Source of the DNA: Actinokineospora alba
Lineage (GTDB): Bacteria > Actinomycetota > Actinomycetes > Mycobacteriales > Pseudonocardiaceae
Length of the DNA: 64,000 bases
Assembly (NCBI RefSeq): GCF_004362515.1
Contig: NZ_SNXU01000001.1
Span: forward strand, 4,712,001 to 4,776,000
Direction of reading: 5' to 3'
The position numbers and the translations under genes were made by a program. Shown piece after piece: positions 8,442 through 19,504 of this stretch (its first letter is position 1; the number at the start of each line of letters is the position of its first letter). The notes below the pieces were generated by a model. The model was given only the letters and a program-made list of their open reading frames with translations, was not told the origin of the DNA and did no database searches.

Positions 8442-8894
8442 GTGAGCACGAACGACGGGCCCGGCGTCCCGCCGGAGCAGTCTCCGGAGCGGACTTCCGT
8501 ATTCCGGGCCGACTTCCTCTCCGATGTCGAGGGCACCCAGGCCCCGGCTCCAGAACCCGCGGTCGCGGGTGTCGACGCCCTGCCTGCCGGGTCGGCCCTG
8601 CTCGTGGTCAAGCGTGGCCCCAACGCGGGCTCCCGATTCCTGCTCGACCGCGACACCACCAGTGCGGGACGGCACCCGGACAGCGACATCTTCCTCGACG
8701 ACGTCACCGTGTCCCGTCGCCACGCGGAGTTCCGCCGCGAGGGCGGGGAGTTCGTGGTGATCGACGTCGGCAGCCTCAACGGCACCTACGTCAACCGCGA
8801 GCCGGTCGACCAGGCCGTGCTCGCCGGTGGCGACGAGGTCCAGATCGGCAAGTTCCGCCTGGTGTTCCTCACCGGACCCGGCGCGGGCGCCTAG
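8442..8894 (+). CDS. garA: GarA-type FHA-domain regulator of central metabolism
   Basis: A 150-residue protein matching mycobacterial GarA (OdhI), which in its unphosphorylated form inhibits 2-oxoglutarate dehydrogenase and adjusts glutamate metabolism through its FHA domain. The FHA domain is nearly invariant (SALLVVKRGPNAGSRFLLD, SAGRHPDSDIFLDDVTVSRR, GSLNGTYVNREPVD). The N-terminal kinase motif reads PERTSVFRADFLSD; mycobacterial GarA has ETTS here, so the first of the two threonines is replaced by Arg and only the second is kept. The GTG at 8442 follows GGAGGAG. Confidence 0.93.
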   Translation: MSTNDGPGVPPEQSPERTSVFRADFLSDVEGTQAPAPEPAVAGVDALPAGSALLVVKRGPNAGSRFLLDRDTTSAGRHPDSDIFLDDVTVSRRHAEFRREGGEFVVIDVGSLNGTYVNREPVDQAVLAGGDEVQIGKFRLVFLTGPGAGA

Positions 8895-8919
8895 TGGTTT
8901 GACTTATGGGCATTCGACC

Positions 8920-9621
8920 GTGACGGCGGCGCGGCCCGCCAGTGACGGGTGGAACATCGGGGCGGTGCTGCAACGGCTCCGCCCCGAGTTCCCGGACGTG
9001 ACGATCTCCAAGATCCGGTTCCTGGAAGCGGAAGGCCTCATCCGGCCGGACCGCTCGCCCGCCGGATACCGGCGCTTCACCGGCGACGACGTGGAGCGGC
9101 TGCGCTTCGTGCTGGCCGCGCAGCGTGATCACTACCTGCCGCTGCGCGTGATCAAAGACCAGTTGGAGCAGGCCGACCGCGGCGGTGCCGCCCGGCCGCT
9201 CACGGTCGCCGTGGAACGGATCGATCCCGACGAGTTCGCCGCGGGTTCGGACTCGCGGCTGACCAGGGACGATGTGTTGCGCCAGGCAGGCGTGGCGGGG
9301 GTGCTGCTCGACGATCTCGAGCAGTACGGACTCGTCGCGGCGGGCTCGGACGGTTTCTACGACGGCGACGCGGTCCAGATCGCCCGGCTCGCGTCGGGCC
9401 TGGCCGACTACGGGATCGAGCCCCGGCACCTGCGCGCGTTCCGCGCGGCGGCCGACCGGGAGGTCGGTCTCATGGAGCAGGTGGTCGCCCCGATGTACCG
9501 GCAGCGCGACCCCGCGGCGCGCGACCGCGCCGACAGCATCGCCCGCGAACTCGGGGCGTTGTCGGTCGGATTGCACTCATTGCTGGTCAAAGCAGGTCTG
9601 CGACGTATCACGGGCCGGTAA
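8920..9621 (+). CDS. ftsR: MerR-family regulator, FtsR-like
   Basis: A 233-residue regulator with an N-terminal MerR DNA-binding domain (WNIGAVLQRLRPEFPDVTISKIR, then FLEAEGLIRPDRSPAGYRRF) and a longer C-terminal effector or dimer region. It corresponds to the MerR gene directly after garA in mycobacteria and corynebacteria; the corynebacterial protein, FtsR, activates ftsZ and affects cell division. The GTG at 8920 is proposed as start because the homology begins just after it; the frame is open further upstream into garA, so the start is not certain. No cysteine metal or redox motif was seen. Confidence 0.85.
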   Translation: MTAARPASDGWNIGAVLQRLRPEFPDVTISKIRFLEAEGLIRPDRSPAGYRRFTGDDVERLRFVLAAQRDHYLPLRVIKDQLEQADRGGAARPLTVAVERIDPDEFAAGSDSRLTRDDVLRQAGVAGVLLDDLEQYGLVAAGSDGFYDGDAVQIARLASGLADYGIEPRHLRAFRAAADREVGLMEQVVAPMYRQRDPAARDRADSIARELGALSVGLHSLLVKAGLRRITGR

Positions 9622-9772
9622 ATGTGGCCTTGTGCAGGTAATCATTGTGATCTGATCACGATGAGATAGTCAGGCGTCCGAGCCGGATGGCGGGTAGCGT
9701 CGAAGTAGGCGATAAGCGATCCTCAGATGACGGGACGCCGGACGCCCCAGCGAGCGGAGGGAGGCGAGCCCG

Positions 9773-10246
9773 ATGAGCGAGATGCGCGTCGTGGGAGTGC
9801 GGGTGGAGTTGCCCGCGAACCAGCCGATCTTGTTGCTGCGCGAGACCGAAGGTGAGAGGTATCTCCCCATCTGGATCGGCTCCGTGGAGGCGACCGCGAT
9901 CGCCCTTGAGCAGCAGGGGGTGCGGCCCGCGCGGCCGTTGACCCACGACTTGCTCAAGGACGTCATCGGGGCGCTGGGCCGGGAGCTGGAACAGGTCCGG
10001 ATCACCGATCTGCGCGAGGGCACGTTCTTCGCCGAACTCGTCTTCGACGGCGACGTCCGGGTCTCGGCCCGGCCGAGCGACTCCGTCGCACTGGCGTTGC
10101 GGGTCGGTGTCCCGATCCACGCCGAGGACTCCGTGCTGCAGGAAGCCGGGCTCATCATTCCGGACGAGCAGGAGGACGAGGTCGAGAAGTTCCGAGAGTT
10201 CCTCGACTCCGTCTCGCCGGAAGATTTCCGCGGCGCCGACACCTGA
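9773..10246 (+). CDS. Bifunctional nuclease family protein (BFN, DUF151)
   Basis: A 157-residue single-domain BFN protein: MRVVGVRVELPANQPILLLRE, YLPIWIGSVEATAIAL and the C-terminal RPSDSVALALRVGVPIHAED are family landmarks. Plant members have DNase and RNase activity; the role of the actinobacterial protein is not settled. It lies between two MerR genes, the same order as Rv1828-Rv1830 of M. tuberculosis, and the gaps of 151 and 197 bases suggest separate or partly coupled expression. A GGAGGGAGGCGAG site precedes the ATG. Confidence 0.88.
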   Translation: MSEMRVVGVRVELPANQPILLLRETEGERYLPIWIGSVEATAIALEQQGVRPARPLTHDLLKDVIGALGRELEQVRITDLREGTFFAELVFDGDVRVSARPSDSVALALRVGVPIHAEDSVLQEAGLIIPDEQEDEVEKFREFLDSVSPEDFRGADT

Positions 10247-10443
10247 GCAACCGGCGCGTCGCGTTCCCGCGCGTCGCGTTGACCAGTCCCCACGCCAGTC
10301 TTACCGTCAGGGATGAGCGAATCGCCGATGCGGCCGTGACCCACAGCCCGCACCGGCCGATACGCATGGCCGGCGGTTCCCAAGAGCGGAACGGGCGGTC
10401 TCGTTCGCCGGCCACATCGGTGGTCGGACGAGGGGAGGCAGGC

Positions 10444-11010
10444 GTGTTCGAGGAAGGTCCCGTCGGGGCTGATACCGGAGAGCAGGGCGAACTGTTCCCG
10501 GATGCCTCACTGCCCGACGATCTCGTCGGCTACCGGGGTCCTGCCGCGTGCCAGATCGCAGGCATCACGTACCGGCAGCTCGACTACTGGGCACGCACTG
10601 ACCTGGTGGTTCCCACGGTGCGCGGCGCGCACGGCTCCGGCTCGCAGCGGCTGTACTCGTTCAAGGACGTCCTGGTCCTCAAGGTCGTCAAGCGCCTGCT
10701 CGACACCGGCGTCTCCCTGCAGAACATCCGCGTCGCGGTCGACCACCTGCGGCGGCATGGCGTGCGCGACCTCGCCCGCATCACGCTGTTCAGCGACGGG
10801 ACCACCGTCTACGAGTGCACGTCCCCCGAAGAGGTGGTCGACCTCCTGCAGGGCGGACAGGGCGTCTTCGGCATCGCGGTCAGCGGCGCCATCCGAGAGA
10901 TCACCGGTACGATTCACGAGTTCCCCGCCGAGCGCGCGGACGGCATCGAGATGCCGCACCAGTCGCAGGACGAGCTCACCCAGCGCCGGAAGGCGCGCAA
11001 CGCCGGTTAG
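10444..11010 (+). CDS. MerR-family transcriptional regulator (second copy)
   Basis: A 188-residue MerR regulator with an acidic N-terminal extension followed by GYRGPAACQIAGITYRQLDY and LVVPTVRGAHGSGSQRLYSF, the MerR winged helix with its Tyr/Trp-rich helix. The following helices (KVVKRLLDTGVSLQNIRVAV) form the dimerisation stalk. It corresponds to the third gene of the mycobacterial garA-MerR-BFN-MerR set. The start at GTG 10444 is supported by AGGGGAGGCAG just before it, although the frame is open upstream to 10279. The targets are unknown. Confidence 0.85.
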   Translation: MFEEGPVGADTGEQGELFPDASLPDDLVGYRGPAACQIAGITYRQLDYWARTDLVVPTVRGAHGSGSQRLYSFKDVLVLKVVKRLLDTGVSLQNIRVAVDHLRRHGVRDLARITLFSDGTTVYECTSPEEVVDLLQGGQGVFGIAVSGAIREITGTIHEFPAERADGIEMPHQSQDELTQRRKARNAG

Positions 11011-11024
11011 GTAACCGACAGACC

Positions 11025-11711
11025 ATGGGCTATCCCAACCCACCGTTTCAGCAGCCGTTCCCGGCTGGCCCGCCGATGGGGCCGCAGGGCTGGGGTGGTG
11101 GTCCGGTCGGGCCGCCCAGCCGGGTCATGGCCTACGTGTCCGCCAGCCTCTTCGTGCTGTGTTCGGCTCTGTGCATCGTCATCGGGACCCTGACCGGCCA
11201 GGCCGCGTCCCGGGGCGGTTTCGACTACCCGGAGATCGCGGTGTCGTCCATCGGCATCGCGTTCGGCAACGGAGACGCGTCCGCGGATTCCCGACAGGCT
11301 CTCCTGTGGATCACCGCTGGGATCGGCGCGGCCGTGTTGCTGCTGGCGATCGCGATGTTCTTCCGGCTCGGCTTCGCGCGGTGGACGCTGGCCGGGCTGG
11401 GTGTGGTCGTGTCGCTGTACTACGTGTACGCGGTGATCAGGGTCGTCAGCCTCGGCGGTGCGAGCCGGATGGCGTTCCTGGTGATCGTGCTGCTGGTGTG
11501 GCTGGCCGCCACCGTCATCGTCATGCTGCCTCCGGTCGGCCAGGGAATGCGTGGCTACAAGCCGCCCGCGTTCGCCCAGCAGGCGCCGGGCTACGGCTAC
11601 CCCCAGCAGCCCGGCTACCCGCAACCTGGCTACCCACCGCAACCCGGCTACCTGCCACAGCAGCCTGGCTATCCGCCGCAGCAGCCCGGCTACCCACCCA
11701 CCCGCACCTAA
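11025..11711 (+). CDS. Four-helix membrane protein with PGYP-rich C-terminal tail
   Basis: A 228-residue protein. A Pro/Gly-rich N-terminus (residues 1-30) leads into four hydrophobic segments: VMAYVSASLFVLCSALCIVI, ALLWITAGIGAAVLLLAIAM, WTLAGLGVVVSLYYVYAVIR and MAFLVIVLLVWLAATVIVML. The C-terminal 45 residues are repeats of PGYPQ/PGYPPQ that should lie in the cytoplasm or act as an interaction arm. The ATG at 11025 follows the MerR stop by 14 bases, so cotranscription is likely. The function is unknown; the tail resembles the N-terminus of the membrane protein ending at 37247. Confidence 0.75.
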   Translation: MGYPNPPFQQPFPAGPPMGPQGWGGGPVGPPSRVMAYVSASLFVLCSALCIVIGTLTGQAASRGGFDYPEIAVSSIGIAFGNGDASADSRQALLWITAGIGAAVLLLAIAMFFRLGFARWTLAGLGVVVSLYYVYAVIRVVSLGGASRMAFLVIVLLVWLAATVIVMLPPVGQGMRGYKPPAFAQQAPGYGYPQQPGYPQPGYPPQPGYLPQQPGYPPQQPGYPPTRT

Positions 11712-11778
11712 GGGGACCGTGACGGCGCTCGACCACGGTTACCCACCATCCGCACCATGACCCGGCCGGTGACCAACA

Positions 11779-12558
11779 CTATGAATTCCGGGGAGGCGGC
11801 GCAGTGAAGGGCCTGGTTGAGGTCAGGCGGGTGAAGCCGATGCGGCTCAGGATCGGCTCGCTGGTCGGAAGCGCGTCCACCTGCAGATAACGCACTCCCC
11901 GGGCCTGGGCTCGGCGGGCGCGGTGACTGACCAGGGCCTTGTAGATGCCCTTGCCGCGCCACGCCTCCAACGTCCCGCCACCCCAGAGTCCGGCGAACTC
12001 GGTGCCCGGGTAGTAGTCGGTTCGCGCGGCGCTCACCGGTGTGTCGCCGGCGACCGCGAGCACCACGTCCAGGGTCTCCGGGGCCTCGGCCAGGACGGCC
12101 AAGAGCCGCTCACGCAATACGTGGTGGTCCTGCCCGAAGACGACGTCGTGCACGTCGGTGGCCGCGATGATGCCTTCCTCGTCTGTCACGTCGACCAGTT
12201 CGACGCCAGCGGGCGGGGCGAAATCGGGGACCTCGGCTGCCTCGGCGACCATCACCGCCTCCAGTTCCCCCTGGTGCAGGCCCGCCGCCCGCAGCCGGTG
12301 GGGCAGGTCCACGGGGAGGTCATGGGTGTAGTACTTCCACTCGTATCCGCCGCGGAAGAACGGGGCCTCGGCGGCGATCGCGGCGTCGGCGGTGTCGTCG
12401 TCCAGGTCGGTCCACACGACCCCGGTCCAGCTGTGCGCCTGGTCGCTGACGTGCCGGACGAGTCGGGCGGTCCGCTCCACTCTGGTGGCCGAATCACCCG
12501 GCGGAACGTCACGCCTGAGTTGCCGGTCGAACGCGGAGAGTGCCGATGAGGTGTCCAT
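11779..12558 (-). CDS. GNAT-family N-acetyltransferase
   Basis: A GNAT acetyltransferase of about 259 residues. The acetyl-CoA-binding region is recognisable as LWGGGTLEAWRGKGIYKALV (a form of the Q/R-x-x-G-x-G/A loop), followed by ARGVRYLQVDALPTSEPILS and a Gly-Phe end, GFTRLTS. The N-terminal half is a degenerate second GNAT-like or substrate domain. The acceptor is unknown. The ATG at 12558 was preferred over 12585 because the extra nine residues look unstructured, but neither has a clear ribosome-binding site. It is divergent from the gcvP leader. Confidence 0.78.
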   Translation of the reverse strand: MDTSSALSAFDRQLRRDVPPGDSATRVERTARLVRHVSDQAHSWTGVVWTDLDDDTADAAIAAEAPFFRGGYEWKYYTHDLPVDLPHRLRAAGLHQGELEAVMVAEAAEVPDFAPPAGVELVDVTDEEGIIAATDVHDVVFGQDHHVLRERLLAVLAEAPETLDVVLAVAGDTPVSAARTDYYPGTEFAGLWGGGTLEAWRGKGIYKALVSHRARRAQARGVRYLQVDALPTSEPILSRIGFTRLTSTRPFTAPPPRNS

Positions 12559-12641
12559 TGCGACAGTGGACCCCGCATTGAGCATCTGGGCAAACGACTT
12601 TGGATACCCACCGTCTAGACTTCACGGTGTCGTCGCTGATC

Positions 12642-12858
12642 CCACGCGGGAGAGCTCGAGCGGTCAACCGGCCGTGTCGACGCCGAAGGAGCAAATCCTC
12701 CCCGGAACCTCTCAGGCACAAGGACCGCGTGGGCGAGACGCCTCTGGAAAGCGGGCGACCCAGGTACCCCTGGGAAGCCCCGCCGAAGGTGCAAGTCCGG
12801 CAGTTCGGACGAAGCTCTCAGGCGCTCGGGTTCTCGGGCACGGACAGAGGGGGAGGGC
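12642..12858 (+). ncRNA. Tandem glycine riboswitch
   Basis: Two glycine aptamers stand in series before gcvP. Aptamer 1 (about 12642-12732) has GGGAGAGCTC, the core CGCCGAAGGAGCAA and CTCTCAGGCA, then AGGACCG. Aptamer 2 (about 12733-12858) has CCTCTGGAAAG, CCGCCGAAGGTGCAAG, CTCTCAGGCG and ACAGAGGGGG. These are the conserved cores of the gcvT-type glycine riboswitch. With glycine bound it is expected to turn on gcvP, which starts 59 bases downstream. Confidence 0.93.
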
Positions 12859-12916
12859 CAAGCGGGCAACCAACCCGCTCAGGCCCGACCCCTTGTATCG
12901 CCGGAGGAGCTGCACC

Positions 12917-15784
<2,868 letters not shown>

Positions 15785-15794
15785 TCGCCTGCTG

Positions 15795-15830
15795 ACGGGC
15801 CCCGCCGATAACCTTCGGCGGGGCCCGTTT
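15795..15830 (+). terminator. Rho-independent terminator after gcvP
   Basis: A perfect 14-bp stem (15795-15808 with 15815-15828) with a six-base loop TAACCT, followed by a short T run, starts 11 bases after the gcvP stop. Confidence 0.85.
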
Positions 15831-15942
15831 CAGCTCGGGTGAGAAATTTCGAAAATTGTCCGCGTGGGATGTCGAGAACCCGGGCGCGGCTCCGTCTCCC
15901 GAGTGAAACGGCCACAATGGCTGTACCGCGAAGGAGAACATC

Positions 15943-16350
15943 ATGGCCAAGTACCTGCTTCTCAAGCACTACCGTGGCGCGCCCGCACCGGTCAACAACG
16001 TGCCGATGGACCAGTGGACGCCGGACGAGGTTTCCGCACACATGCAGTACATGCATGACTTCGCCGCCAAGCTCAAGGGCACCGGTGAGTACGTCGACGG
16101 TCAGGCGCTTGCCCCGGAGGGCACGTTCGTCCGTTACGACGGCGAGGGTCGCCCGCCGGTGACCGATGGCCCGTTCGCGGAGACGAAGGACTTGATCGCC
16201 GGGTGGATGGTGATCGACGTCGAGACCTACGAGCGGGCGATCGAGCTGGCGGGTGAGCTGTCCGCGGCTCCGGGTGCCGGTGGCAAGCCGATCCATGAGT
16301 GGTTGGAGCTGCGCCCGTTCTACGGCGTGTCCCCGACCATCACCGAGTGA
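15943..16350 (+). CDS. DGPF-domain (YCII-related) protein
   Basis: A 135-residue YCII-related protein with the defining VTDGPFAETKDLIAGW motif near residues 72-87. Proteins of this family are regularly encoded next to ECF42-type sigma factors, as here, where the TGA of this gene overlaps the GTG of the sigma gene (GTGA at 16347-16350). The biochemical role is unknown. An AAGGAG site lies 8 bases before the ATG. The hairpin after gcvP separates it from the glycine gene. Confidence 0.88.
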   Translation: MAKYLLLKHYRGAPAPVNNVPMDQWTPDEVSAHMQYMHDFAAKLKGTGEYVDGQALAPEGTFVRYDGEGRPPVTDGPFAETKDLIAGWMVIDVETYERAIELAGELSAAPGAGGKPIHEWLELRPFYGVSPTITE

Positions 16351-17510
16351 CCGCGGTGGGCAGGGTGGACGAGGTCCTGCTGCGGACCCTCACCCCGAGC
16401 GTGATCGGCATCCTCGTCCGCCGCGGTGCGGACTTCGCGGCGGCCGAGGATGCCGTGCAAGACGCGCTGGTCGAGGCGTTGCGAGTGTGGCCGGACGACC
16501 CGCCGCGCGATCCCAAGGGGTGGCTGGTCACCGTCGCCTGGCGCAAGTTCCTCGACGCCGTCCGCGCCGACACCTCCCGGCGGATCCGCGAGGTGCGCGT
16601 CGAGGAAGAGCCCGAGCCCGGTGCGGTCGAGGCGGTGGACGACACGCTGCAGCTGTACTTCCTGTGCGCGCACCCGTCGTTGACCCCGGCGTCGGCTGTC
16701 GCGCTCACGCTGCGCGCGGTCGGCGGCCTCACGACGCGGCAGATCGCGCAGGCCTACCTGGTGCCGGAGGCGACCATGGCCCAGCGGATCAGCCGGGCCA
16801 AGCGGACCGTCTCGGATGTGCGGTTCACCCAGCCCGGTGATGTCGCCACGGTGCTGCGCGTGCTCTACCTGGTCTTCAACGAGGGCTACTCCGGCGACGT
16901 CGACCTGTCCGCCGAGGCGATCCGGCTCACCCGCCTGCTGGCGGCGAAGATCCACCATGAGGAGATCGCGGGCCTGCTCGCGCTCATGCTGCTCCACCAC
17001 GCCCGGCGCCCGGCCCGCACCGGACCGGACGGCGCGCTCGTGCCGCTCGCCGAGCAGGACCGCGGGCTCTGGGACACCCGCTTGATCACCGAGGGCGTGG
17101 AGGTGCTCCAGGCCGCGCTCGCCCGTGACCGCCTGGGCGAGTTCCAGGCCCAGGCCGCCATCGCCGCGCTGCACGCCGACGCCCGCACGGCCGAGGAGAC
17201 CGACTGGGTGCAGATCGTCGAGTGGTACGACGAACTGGTGCGCCTCACCGACAGCCCGGTGGCCCGGCTCAACCGGGCGGTCGCGGTCGGCGAGGCCGAC
17301 GGGCCGCGGACAGGGCTGGCCGCCCTGGCCGAGCTCGACCCCGGCCTGCCCCGCCACACCGCCGTCGCGGCGTACCTGCACGAGCGTGACGGTGACCCGG
17401 TCACCGCTGCGCGGCTTTACGCCGAGGCCGCCCGGTCGGCGTCCAGCCTGCCCGAACGCGACCACCTCACCCGCCAGGCCGCACGGCTCAACGATCGGCT
17501 GCGCGGCTGA
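16347..17510 (+). CDS. ECF42-type RNA polymerase sigma factor with C-terminal extension
   Basis: A 387-residue protein. The sigma region 2 is at the N-terminus (FAAAEDAVQDALVEALRVWP and PKGWLVTVAWRKFLDAVRAD), and sigma region 4 follows (LTTRQIAQAYLVPEATMAQR). The long C-terminal extension (about 200 residues, starting FNEGYSGDVDL and including LLALMLLHHARRPART) is characteristic of the ECF42 group, which lacks a classical anti-sigma factor and is linked to DGPF proteins. It overlaps the DGPF gene stop, so the GTG at 16347 is the preferred start. Targets are not visible in the window. Confidence 0.88.
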   Translation: MTAVGRVDEVLLRTLTPSVIGILVRRGADFAAAEDAVQDALVEALRVWPDDPPRDPKGWLVTVAWRKFLDAVRADTSRRIREVRVEEEPEPGAVEAVDDTLQLYFLCAHPSLTPASAVALTLRAVGGLTTRQIAQAYLVPEATMAQRISRAKRTVSDVRFTQPGDVATVLRVLYLVFNEGYSGDVDLSAEAIRLTRLLAAKIHHEEIAGLLALMLLHHARRPARTGPDGALVPLAEQDRGLWDTRLITEGVEVLQAALARDRLGEFQAQAAIAALHADARTAEETDWVQIVEWYDELVRLTDSPVARLNRAVAVGEADGPRTGLAALAELDPGLPRHTAVAAYLHERDGDPVTAARLYAEAARSASSLPERDHLTRQAARLNDRLRG

Positions 17511-17524
17511 CCGTGGGCGGGTTC

Positions 17525-18004
17525 TCAGCCGCGCTTGCGGCTGACGGGGAGTTCCAGTCCCGCTTCCAGCAAGGCGTCGTGCAGGCCCGCCAACGCCAGG
17601 CGGTCGGCGCGTTCGTTGTCGGGGTGGCCTGCGTGGCCCTTGACCCAGTGCCACTCGATGTCGTGGCGGGCGGCGGCCAGGTCGAGGCGGCGCCAGAGGT
17701 CTTCGTTGGCCACGGGCTTCTTGGCGCTCGTCATCCAGCCGTTGGACTTCCAGGTGGTGACCCACTTGGTGATGCCGTTGCGGACGTAGGTGCTGTCGGT
17801 GAACAGGTCCACCTTGGCCGGCCTGGTCAGCGTCTCCAAAGCCTGGATGGGCGCCATCAGCTCCATCCGGTTGTTGGTCGTCTCACCCGCGTCGCCGCCG
17901 CGCAGTTCGCGTTCGTGGCCGCCGTAGCGCAGGACCGCGCCCCAGCCGCCCGGGCCGGGATTGGGGATGCAGGCGCCATCGGTGTAGATCTCGACCACGG
18001 TCAT
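17525..18004 (-). CDS. rnhA: Ribonuclease HI
   Basis: A 159-residue RNase HI, which cleaves the RNA strand of RNA-DNA hybrids during replication and R-loop removal. The metal-binding carboxylates are Asp9 (IYTDGACIPNPG), Glu48 (NRMELM), Asp70 (FTDSTYV) and Asp134 (PDNERAD), with His124 (KGHAG), practically at the E. coli positions. The frame is open upstream, but the ATG at 18004 gives the canonical length. It converges with the ECF42 gene and diverges from the aldo-keto reductase. Confidence 0.95.
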   Translation of the reverse strand: MTVVEIYTDGACIPNPGPGGWGAVLRYGGHERELRGGDAGETTNNRMELMAPIQALETLTRPAKVDLFTDSTYVRNGITKWVTTWKSNGWMTSAKKPVANEDLWRRLDLAAARHDIEWHWVKGHAGHPDNERADRLALAGLHDALLEAGLELPVSRKRG

Positions 18005-18089
18005 TGGCGCGATCCTAGCGGCGGGAATATGTCGGCCCGCCGGGAGTTGGCACCTGGTGGAGAACATCCACACAGGAGGAAACCGCCGC

Positions 18090-18917
18090 ATGTCGCCCAA
18101 CCCTGACATCTCGCTGAACGACGGCACCACCATCCCGCAGCTCGGCTTCGGGGTGTTCCAGGTGCCCGACGACGAGGTCCGCGCGGTCGTGGCCACCGCC
18201 ATCGATGCCGGGTACCGCAGCTTCGACACCGCCGCGTACTACCGCAACGAGGTGGGCACCGGCCAGGCCCTTGCCGAATCCGGGGTGCCGCGTGAGGACC
18301 TCTACGTCACGACCAAGGTCTGGAACGACCGGCAGGGCTACGACGAGGCGCTGCGGGCGTTTGACGAGAGTCTGACGAAGCTCGGCCTCGACTACCTCGA
18401 CCTGTTCCTGATCCACTGGCCCGCACCCGGCGCCGACAAGTACGTCGACACCTGGCGGGCGCTGGAGAAGCTCAAGGAAGATGGCCGCGTCCGCTCGATC
18501 GGCGTGTCCAACTTCCATGTCCCGCACCTGGAGCGCCTCTTCGCCGAGACCGGCACGGTGCCCGCGGTCAACCAGATCGAGCTGCACCCGAACCTGCCCC
18601 AGGCCGAACTGCGCGCCTTCCACGCCAAGCACGGCATCGCCACCGAGGCCTGGAGCCCCCTGGGCCAGGGCGTGGTGCTGGAGGACCCGACCGTGGTCGG
18701 GATCGCCGACCGCCTCGGCCGCACCGCCGCGCAGGTGGTGCTGCGCTGGCACCTCGACCTGGGCGTCGTCGTCATCCCCAAGTCGGTCACGCCCGAGCGC
18801 ATCCGGGCCAACATCGACGTGTTCGACTTCGAGCTGACCGCCGAGGACCACAAAGCCCTTGCCACGCTGGACAACGGCGAGCGCACCGGGCCCGACCCGG
18901 AGCAGTTCTGGGCGTGA
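18090..18917 (+). CDS. Aldo/keto reductase (2,5-diketogluconate reductase-like)
   Basis: A 275-residue NADPH-dependent AKR of the prokaryotic AKR5-like group. The catalytic tetrad is Asp46, Tyr51, Lys76 and His109 (SFDTAAYYRNE, TTKVWND, FLIHWP), and the cofactor region near the end has VVIPKSVTPERIRANIDVFD. The ATG at 18090 follows AGGAGGA with ideal spacing, so it was preferred over the GTG at 18057. The natural substrate is unknown. Confidence 0.92.
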   Translation: MSPNPDISLNDGTTIPQLGFGVFQVPDDEVRAVVATAIDAGYRSFDTAAYYRNEVGTGQALAESGVPREDLYVTTKVWNDRQGYDEALRAFDESLTKLGLDYLDLFLIHWPAPGADKYVDTWRALEKLKEDGRVRSIGVSNFHVPHLERLFAETGTVPAVNQIELHPNLPQAELRAFHAKHGIATEAWSPLGQGVVLEDPTVVGIADRLGRTAAQVVLRWHLDLGVVVIPKSVTPERIRANIDVFDFELTAEDHKALATLDNGERTGPDPEQFWA

Positions 18918-19430
18918 TCACTTCCCGGTGATGGCGCGCTCCAGTTCCCGGATCTCCTTCTGCGTGAACGAGCCGGCGATCTGGAGCGCGCCACCGGTGA
19001 TCGCCGACGCGATCTCCGGCGCCGAGACCAGTTCACCGTCCACCACGATGGCGAGCTGCTTGCCCACGTTCTCAGCCGTCCACGTCGCGAAGATCGCGGC
19101 GGTGTCGTCGGGCAGCTCGATGTTGAGCACCCATCGCCCGTCCACCTGCTCGACCCCGACGTTCTCGAACCGGCCGAAGTCGCCGATGGAGGGACCGACG
19201 CGGTAGGTCGAACCGTCCTTGCCGGTCAGCACGTCAGGCGCGGCCGGGGCAGGCGTCTGGGCGGGCGGGTCGACCGAGAGCACCGGCCGCATCTCGACCG
19301 GGACGTTGACGTCGACCGGACCGCTGCCCGCTTGGGTGGTCTGGGAGGCGGGCGGCGGTGTCGGTGTGGATTCCTTGCCGCACGCGGTAAGGGCCAGCAG
19401 CAGCCCGGCGACGACGATCAGCTTCGGCAT
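18918..19430 (-). CDS. Lipoprotein with SecD-like P1 head subdomain
   Basis: A 170-residue lipoprotein: MPKLIVVAGLLLALTACGKE gives a signal peptide and lipobox (LTAC) with the lipidated Cys at residue 17. A Pro/Thr-rich linker follows. The C-terminal half (GKQLAIVVDGELVSAPEIAS, ITGGALQIAGSFTQKE) closely resembles the periplasmic P1 head subdomain of SecD, without any transmembrane translocase part. Such stand-alone SecD-P1 lipoproteins are found in actinobacteria with unknown role. The stop directly abuts the convergent reductase gene (stops at 18917 and 18918). Confidence 0.78.
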   Translation of the reverse strand: MPKLIVVAGLLLALTACGKESTPTPPPASQTTQAGSGPVDVNVPVEMRPVLSVDPPAQTPAPAAPDVLTGKDGSTYRVGPSIGDFGRFENVGVEQVDGRWVLNIELPDDTAAIFATWTAENVGKQLAIVVDGELVSAPEIASAITGGALQIAGSFTQKEIRELERAITGK

Positions 19431-19504
19431 GATCGGATCCTATGGTGACCTTGCCCGCTTCGCGGTGCTTTCCGTTGGGACACACCACCACCAGCTACGC
19501 CGGC

